Assembly (NCBI GenBank): GCA_019828595.1
Contig: JAHQRK010000044.1
Span: 124,001-188,000 of the forward strand
DNA length: 64,000 bases
Origin: Aphanomyces cochlioides
Lineage: Eukaryota; Oomycota; Saprolegniomycetes; Saprolegniales; Verrucalvaceae
Reading direction: 5' to 3'
Shown here: one piece after another, positions 56,924 to 64,000 of the stretch
Layout: every line of letters starts with the position of its first letter
How positions within the stretch are numbered: the first letter of the stretch is position 1
Made by a program: the position numbers and the translations under genes
The notes under the pieces: model-generated
Seen by the model: only the letters and a program-made list of their open reading frames with translations
The model's database searches: none
Told to the model about the DNA's origin: nothing

Positions 56924-59371
56924 ATGGCGTCGCAGAGTAAACTTGCCGGGGCGGCGGGTCTTTCCGTCATTGCGTTGGCATTGGCGATTCGTGAAAAAGG
57001 CCACAAGGATGCAGACAACGCGTGCAACCTCAACTCGCAGTATACGCCAGAGAAGAAGAAGGGACAAGACAAGAAAGTCGCGATCAACAAGGTAGATATA
57101 TCCGCCTTTCTCGCGACGGCAACTAACGATCGATCTATCGCAGGACTTCTTTGATCGCTTTATGCGACTCTTCCGCATCATCGTGCCCAGTTTGTGGACG
57201 CCAGAAGTCGCCTATGCGGTCCTCGTCGCGGGCCTCTTGGCCGCCCGTACGTCGTTTGACATCACGATTCTGCAAATGATGACATCGATTGAACGCGCCA
57301 TGTAATTCTGCCGCAAAATTACCTAAACAACTCATGGAATCTTTGTAGTATCGGCCGCTCGTCCAAGGATTTCATCCACCATTTGACGCGCTTTCTCCTC
57401 ATTATGCTTCCCGTCTCGGTCGTCAACTGCCTGCTCAAATATGGCCAAACGGAGCTCAGCCTCCGCTTCCGCACGCGCTTGTCGACCTTCCTCTACACAA
57501 AATACCTCCATGAGTACACGTACTACAAGGTGTCGAACCTCGACACGCGCATCACGAACCCCGATCAATTGCTCACGGTAGAAATTCCCATCCGATTTGC
57601 GTTTCTTAGGATATCTAGGTCGACGTTGAGCGTTTTGCGACGTCCGTCTCGGATTTGTACTCGAATGTGACCAAGCCGCTCTTGGATATTTCCATCTACG
57701 CGTTCAAATTGACAGGATCGATCGGTATCTCCGGTCCGTTGACCATGCTTGGCTATTTGGTCGGCTCGGGCGTCTTCTTGACATGGTTGCGTCAACCGAC
57801 GGGCCGTTTTACCGTCGCGGAACAACGCCTCGAAGGCAATTACCGCTTTATCAATGCGCGCTTGATCACCCACAGCGAAGAAATTGCCTTCTACCACGGC
57901 AACGAACGCGAACATTCGATTCTCCAATCGTCCTACGATGCGTTGATCAACTTGATCCGTCAGTCGCAGCAATTCCGCTTCTCGATCAGCGTCGTGGACA
58001 ACATCATTGCGAAATATTTCGCCACGGTCGTCGGCTTTTTGCTCGTCTCGCGGCCATTTTTGGACTTGAACGACCCTCGTCATGCCAATTCAAGCCATGC
58101 CGATCGCATGGAAGACTACTTTCGATCGGGCAAAATGGTAAAGAACTCCCAAAAAACCGAGTGCTTACGATATATATCATTCTAGTTGATGAAATTGGCC
58201 GAAGCGATGGGTCGATTGGTGCTTTCTGGCCGTGAATTGACGCGTCTGGCGGGCTTTACGCTCCGTGTGACCGACATGATCCAAGTCCTCCACGATTTGC
58301 ACAACGGGCAATACACGCGCACGATGATTCAGAACGAAGACGGGATTGAAAAGCAAAAGGGAACGATCGAGTACCAAGACAATGTGATTGAATTCCAGGT
58401 ACTAACTACCACATTTCTATCGATATAATCGGTCGCGTCTGTAGAATGTCCCGCTCATGACTCCCAACGGCGACGTCTTGGTGCGATCGCTCTCGTTCAA
58501 GGCACGCTTTCTTCCTCCTTGCAGCGTCTAAAGCTTGAATTTTAGGTCGAATCGGGCATGAATGTCGTCGTCTGTGGCCCCAATGGCTGCGGTAAGAGTT
58601 CGTTGTTTCGCATCCTCGGTGAACTTTGGCCCATGTTTGGCGGCAAGGTAACAGTTTCCAGGTTGTTGTCATCCTCAAAGTGTTTCTGTGTGTTTAGCTC
58701 ATCAAGCCAGCTCGTAGCCACTTGTTTTACATTCCCCAACGTCCATATTTGACCTTGGGTACGTCGTAAACTCATACATGGCGCTGAGAGAACTGTCTGA
58801 AGGATCGCTCCGGGATCAAATTCTCTACCCCGACACGATTGAAAAGATGCACGCTGCCAAGCGCACCGACACGGACTTGCTAGAGTTGCTCAAGCTTGTA
58901 CAATTGGAATACTTGGTCGATGGTACCTCGAGTTTCAAATTTGTGGCTTTAATTCTACGACTTTTATTGCGTAGATGGCTGGGATGTCGTCAAGGACTGG
59001 GCAGATGTCTTGAGCGGTGGGGAAAAGCAGCGACTGGCCATGGCACGGTGAATTTTCTCGCTGTTTCTGCGGAAATTTGATGGTCATGCTGTGTAGTTTG
59101 TTTTACCACGCGCCTCAATTTGCCATTTTGGATGAATGCACGTCGGCGGTGAGCGTCGACGTGGAAGGGCTCATGTATGCATACTGCAAACAACAAGGCA
59201 TTACGTTGTTCACCGTCTCGCACCGCCACTCGTTGTGGAAATACCATGAATATGTTCTCCAAGTACAATTACATCCTCTAACTCTGTTTGAAACGTTTGG
59301 AATAGTTTGACGGCCGTGGCGAATACTCGTTCCGCAAGATTGAGCCGACCGATGTCGTCTTTGGCTCGTAG
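56924..59371 (+). CDS. ABCD-type (peroxisomal, ALDP-like) ABC half-transporter, intact copy B
   Basis: Twelve exons (56924-57091, 57144-57301, 57349-57577, 57619-58137, 58186-58398, 58445-58501, 58546-58647, 58698-58758, 58803-58922, 58975-59047, 59097-59262, 59306-59371), 643 residues, every join in frame. The N-terminal ABC-membrane domain carries the conserved NSEEIAF-like [14 protein letters not shown] and RNPDQ-like ITNPDQLLT. In the nucleotide-binding domain are Walker [10 protein letters not shown] (459-467), [16 protein letters not shown], signature [13 protein letters not shown], Walker [12 protein letters not shown] and H-loop [18 protein letters not shown], all close to ABCD1. Such half-transporters dimerise and import very-long-chain acyl-CoA into peroxisomes. 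The intron after 58501 is GC-AG. The duplicate at 14545-16972 is dead, so this is the functional copy in the window. Confidence 0.92.
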
Positions 59372-60784
59372 ATGATGGTCTCCTCTTGATGCTTCTTCAA
59401 TTTCATATCGTTTGTCTTGACGAGGACGTATAGCCGAATGGCCAACCCGCCGATATTGACCACGAGATCCTTTTGGATGGTCAATGACGGCGCATTGCGC
59501 GCGGAATGCTCGAGCATTTTCTTGGAGAGCACCAGCAGGACTAGACACAGCAGTCAGAGCTCAATCGACTCTCTCCAACGAGTACCAGCGGTGCCATTTG
59601 GACGGAGAACACGAGCCATTTCCTGCAGCGCTTTCGGGTACAACCGACTGTTCTTGGTGGCATTGCCGCATTGAATGCCAAATGGCATGTCGACCAAAAT
59701 GCGGTCGACGCTCTCAGGTCGAAGCGGCAGTCGTTCGCTGCTCCAGAGACACACTGCAGCTCGTGGCGACTGCTCCAAGTTGACTCGAGCTTGAGCGACG
59801 GCGTCAGGGCTCACATCACCACCGAGTCGAAACACGGGAGCTAGAGGGAGTTAGATCCTGAAAAGACGCAGAAAGAAGACGAACCCCAGTGAGAGCTGCA
59901 AGCTGGAATCGTCCCCACGCCACACATGCAGTCCAAGACAACGTCGCCAGCGTTACAAGTCGCTAGCTGGAGCATCAAGTAGGCAGTGCTGGGACGAAGT
60001 GTTGACATGTATTGGAAGGAAGCGAGTCGTCGAGGCTCCGGAGCGAGACGAGCACCGCGAAAGTTGATCGTCTTGGGATCTGCCGCCAAGGAAATACCAC
60101 AGATAACGTCGTGGTGCATGACAATCGCTACGACTTCCAAGTCGAAGTCAACGAGTGAGACGGTCCAGTTAAACTTGCGCACGATGGCAGCTCCAACTTT
60201 TCCGGCAATCACCTCGGAGGAGTACTTGTGCGTGCCATCACGAACACACGACGCTCGGAATCGAATGGACGATTCTGTCGATGGAACATGGAGCTTCCAC
60301 AGCGCAAGAGCCTCGTTCCAGCGAGAGGATTGCTCCACTAGCGTCTAGAAAAAAGTATGATGTGATCAATACGACGCGATAGGTCGCTTGGCATACCGCA
60401 ATTTGCTCGGGTCCAGCAACTTCATCCGTGGTTGTCAATGTGTCAGAGTGGGCAATATATGCTAGAAACGCCTATGGAACGGGATTAAAGAGCTAGCAAC
60501 AGAAATATTTACTTGAACAGAGCAGAGACTCTTGACTCTCTCAGGCGACGACGTCGTGTGGACGACAAGTTTCCCAACAGCCGCTTGACCGCGCTCGACA
60601 TCAAGACGTAGCTTTCGCTCTGGATCGGCATGAAGCGTGAGCACCTCGATCGAGACAACCTACGTCCACACGCTTAATCAACTATGTCCAAGCTCCTTCT
60701 TGCCTCTAGCTTCTCCTGAATCTCCGCAATCGCCAAGTCTTCCAGGCCGCGGATGACCAGCAACAAGTACGCCGCGACCACCAT
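59278..60784 (-). CDS. THUMPD3: THUMPD3-like tRNA (guanine-N2) methyltransferase, copy B
   Basis: Exons 60784-60704, 60659-60513, 60471-60397, 60344-59885, 59840-59586 and 59540-59278, 426 residues. Same domains as copy A: THUMP, motif [11 protein letters not shown], motif IV DMPFG and the [15 protein letters not shown] strand. One visible replacement is Arg for Gly in FGLGGD (FRLGGD here), next to the segment that binds AdoMet, which might weaken this copy. The intron after exon 1 begins GC. The 3' coding exon covers the whole terminal exon of the convergent ABCD gene (59306-59371) in antisense. The upstream PPR gene present in copy A is absent; 52 bp before the ATG the duplication ends. Confidence 0.85.
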
Positions 60785-60835
60785 GTCAACTTGAAACCCC
60801 TACACCCCCGATTCTATAAACCCCTTAAACCCTTC

Positions 60836-61439
60836 ACTCCCACTACAAATTCTACCGTGATTACCCTCACGGTTGCTCCGCTGTATGTCAATTCTATTCA
60901 AGACGAAGCAAATTCACTTTATAATGTTATACAAAGCTTGCGACAAATGGATGGATGTGCGATTCCGTGGATCATGACAGCATATTGCTATGTGGACTTT
61001 TCTAAGCTATGGGAAATGGCTAATACAGGCAAAAAGCAAGAGCGTTGTAAAAATGATGGCGATAATGGTGCCATCTACTTAGAATCATTTCTACGAAATG
61101 CTGATCTGCAAAAATTGAATGCTTGCTGGGGAGATGCACTGAATGCTGGAATTTATTCGACCTTGAACTCGTCGATCGATGGATCAAACTGGCTAACTCA
61201 AACGCAAAACCAAGATTGGCTGAAATTTCGGTGCAGACATTTCAGGACAAGACGAGGAGTTCAGTGCTCTCATGGTGCATTGCATGGATCAAGCGGAACT
61301 TCAAGACTGCCCCTCGAGGAATACAAGGTCCTCTCAGAGCAATTCACAGCAGTCTCACGAAGATCAATCATCTGTGCCGTCTTCACTCTATCACACGCGT
61401 CAATGATATTGGTGATCGATTCGACGAATCACGCTCAAT
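60836..61439 (+). pseudogene. Inverted fragment of the membrane gene family (M3, part 1)
   Basis: Plus-strand copy of the reverse complement of about 23813-24574, encoding the extracellular part of the second module (VAPLYVNSIQDEANSLYNV, YCYVDFSKLWEMANTG) and then part of the MITE. About 145 bp between AAGAT and TGGCTGAAATTTCGG are deleted compared with M1. It is fused to the methyltransferase upstream tract on the left and to the oppositely oriented M3 part 2 on the right. Confidence 0.8.
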
Positions 61440-64000
61440 GCTGAAAGGGTTCCTGTAGCGCTCTTTATTTCTCGCTTCGAAACAGCAGTTGCATTCATAT
61501 TCTTCAAAATAGACAGTCCTGACATCAAACTTTTCGTGTCTCCATTGTAGAATTCTAAGAGAGAAGTGGCGCAACTTCCTTGAGAGCTGAATGCAATACA
61601 AGGCGTTCGCGAGTAGCCAGCTACTTGTCCAATATCGCACATAATATTCCCTCCAAGGAGGTAATAATTGTTGCCCCATGCTTTTGGTTCAGGATTCATC
61701 GTGAATGAAGAGTAAATTGCCCAGAAATCACGCTGAATCTTTGAATTCGTCGTGAGCAACTCAGTCAACGTCATGGTGATATTTCGAAACAGTTGACGAA
61801 GCGAACGTGGGCAAATAATTCGTTTCATTGTGACTGAACCAAACGGACCCAAGACACTTCGAGCTAAAGCGAAGCCGGCTCCCATCGGTGAGTTCAAACG
61901 ACCGGCCTGAATTAAGAGGCTCTCTGGGGTAATATTCCTGTAGGCGAAGTTTGGACTATTTCGAATGAGGCTCATGCCATGCATGAGACTTGAATTTGAT
62001 GCGATGGAGAGCAGTTCGATAGCAAGTCGTACTTGCATTTTAAGCGACGTTTGAACAGATAATTGAAATGAACCACTGGAATGTTTTAATGTCAATGGGT
62101 AAGTCCTGCGCGGTCATGTTTTCAACTGAAGTAATTCTATAAACGTATCGATAGATGCGCACCAACAAATATGATCCGATTACACAGCCCATTTGGATAC
62201 ATAGGTATATGGCAACCAAAATGAGTGAGCCAATGCGAACCTCTCCACGAGTACATTGTACACCACGTCGAAGAGATATTATAGAACAAGACCGAGAGAT
62301 TGTAGTCTGTCCATAATATGGCATGTACAGAGATATGAAAAATATGCTAAAAAATGCTATCATGCTACTCAGAGGGGCATATTGTCTTGAGTTGTAGTGT
62401 TAGTGGTAACAACAAGTCGCTCATGACGTAGACTATCCAGAGACATTCGCCAGATAGAATTAGTTGGTTTACTATTGTCGGTCGATAGTCAGAGAAGAAA
62501 GTGATTGAATTGCTTGATGTAATAGTGGCGGTCGATGTACTTAAAATAATAATAGCTGTCAAACCGCGAAGGAGAAGCAGCGGCCGACCCACCCAAACAC
62601 TGCCAAATACACGATTGAACTGAAATAAATTGAATCCGTCTACATCAAACTTGACTTGGACGCTGTAAATAAAGACTAAGAGCACGAAGAGAGTTGTCAA
62701 GCCACATACATAAATCATAAAGTTCCAAAAGTAATGACAAGCTGTTTGAGGAAGCTCGAGTGGGTTTGCAGCAAATTGGAGATACTCACTTCGAGCGGAC
62801 ATGAGAGTATAGCTTCCCTCATCACCATCGAATTGAATGACTTCTCTCAACCCATCCACCCAGTCGTAAAGAGCAATCCATCCAAAGAAAGACCATGCAT
62901 CGGTGGAATTATCAATGATATCTTGCCTCAGAAGGATATCGCTAGCATTTTCTGAGGCCATTTGGATAAACTCAATCTTTAATCAAGTAATATCCAGTGT
63001 CGATTCTTGAATCTTGGAGTTAATTGACGTTCTATCAAGATCAGGTAATACTTGCAAAATAGGCTGTAAACATTTTGAGCAAGCATCGGCACTCAAAATG
63101 CTCTTTGAACATATTGTTCCTATGAAGCTTTGTATAAGATTGATGGCAGTACTGGCAAATACGGTATTAGCTTTGTCAAGCGTGAAAGTAAATGGTTTGG
63201 GGAACTGACACCTATCATCGAAGGAAAAGGTTTGCTGAATAAACGTTGACGATGGTATCTGAGGAGCACAAAATGGACTACCTCCATAGAATGTCATATT
63301 CAAGCCATTCCATGAAGTTGGCGCAACATCAATGACATAGGAAGACATAGAGCCCAGAGCTTGTTGGAACCTCGGATTTGATAAAGACCACGGAACGCTA
63401 ATACAAGGTCCAATAGAGATGATGGAACTGCGATCAACGTCGTGTCCCAATTCATGAATGGACCAAGTTTAGCTCGCATAAGCCGTACTCCTGTTGTGGA
63501 AGATATTCCAATATATTGAATATCCCAGTCGAGACCCTTCGATTCGAGTGATAAGTTGAAATTTCGTACCAAAGAACAACCAGAGTTAGAAACCATGTTC
63601 ATATCGTTCCAAATCCCAGCATTGATATGTCTTGAAGTCCATGCAGTGAGGCCACGGTACACGTATGGTATTGAACTGACTTTAAGAGCTTGAGAGACAC
63701 CCAGAGCATTCACAACTTTGATGCTGTCCTCGATACCATATTGGAAACGATTCTGAAATTGCAAATTGTAGCGCATTATGCCATATTGACGCCACAGTGC
63801 CGCTTCATCAGCTGCAGATAGTGAGGGACGGCTCATTAATGAAGTTACCCATTTTCGACCAACTACGTCAGGTAGCAATAACGCCAATATTGTTTGATTG
63901 ATTTGAATTCCAATGGATGAAGACGTTAGGTCTGTCGTATCTACATTACGCAAGAGTGCTTCCAAATAAACGGCCGCGTTATCTGCGTACTGCTGACCAC
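61440..64000 (-). pseudogene. Large multipass membrane protein, copy M3, rearranged, running off the window
   Basis: 61440-62105 matches M1 23046-23712, and 62106-64000 matches 25039-26933; the M1 segment between (23713-25038) is missing at the joint near 62105. The copy shares with M1 the frameshifts near 63449 (M1 26380) and 62364 (M1 25305). It has its own stop, TGA for CGA, near 62986, but lacks the one-base deletion seen in M1 at 26080. The protein features are those given for M1 (DWVDGLREVIQF, WVGRPLLLLR, GECLWIVYVMSD). The true 5' end lies beyond the window. Confidence 0.75.

Larger units (their letters stand above)
52128..60837 (+). repeat. Segmental duplication, copy B
   Basis: Partner of 3252-18438. 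Here the unit is continuous with the complete receptor gene at its left end, has no palindromic transposon and keeps an intact ABCD gene, so it is probably closer to the ancestral state. It ends at 60837 in a telomere-like C-rich tract fused to an inverted fragment of the membrane gene family. Confidence 0.93.

Noticed and set aside
1..64000. Bacterial-style operons, CRISPR arrays, tRNA or rRNA genes
   Set aside because: Genes have spliceosomal introns and separate promoters; I saw no regularly spaced short repeats, no cloverleaf that I could fold by eye and no rRNA-like sequence.

Overview
This window is nuclear DNA of a eukaryote, most likely an oomycete of the saprolegnian type. The evidence is introns of about 38-53 nt with GT-AG (occasionally GC-AG) borders, three Crinkler-type (CRN) effector-like genes, a giant GPS/REJ receptor, an ABCD-type peroxisomal half-transporter, a THUMPD3-type tRNA methyltransferase and a mitochondrial PPR protein. 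I found no rRNA, tRNA or CRISPR array. The species assignment is inference.

Layout. 1-3250: a near-intact Tc1-like transposon (1078-2696) in otherwise empty DNA. 3252-18438 is copy A of a segmental duplication whose copy B is 52128-60837. The unit holds the last 80 bp of the giant receptor gene, a CRN gene, an ABCD transporter and a THUMPD3-like methyltransferase. Copy A has been invaded by an unknown 1.7 kb segment and by a 4888 bp transposon that is one near-perfect palindrome (5913-10800); its ABCD gene is dead, while the copy in B is intact. 18583-21254 is a single-copy PPR gene. 21898-32090 and 60836-64000 hold three decayed and mutually rearranged copies of a large multipass membrane protein family. 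33526-33577 is a stray copy of the receptor's promoter and signal peptide. 33895-35766 is a second type of CRN gene. 37324-52208 is one 10-exon gene for a receptor of about 4833 residues, with three in-frame copies (two full, one partial) of a 1356 bp unit.

The best candidates for something undescribed are: (1) the fully palindromic two-gene transposon, whose two transposase copies share the same A7 frame break and whose second protein I do not recognise; (2) the giant GPS/REJ receptor ending in TRAF-type zinc fingers instead of a polycystin channel; (3) the CRN1/CRN3 pair, nearly identical at both ends but strongly divergent in the NTPase core; (4) the membrane family in which pieces missing from one copy turn up inverted elsewhere in the window. 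The window reads as a rapidly rearranging effector and surface-protein region around a few conserved housekeeping genes. Exon coordinates were derived by hand from splice signals and frame continuity; no database search was available.
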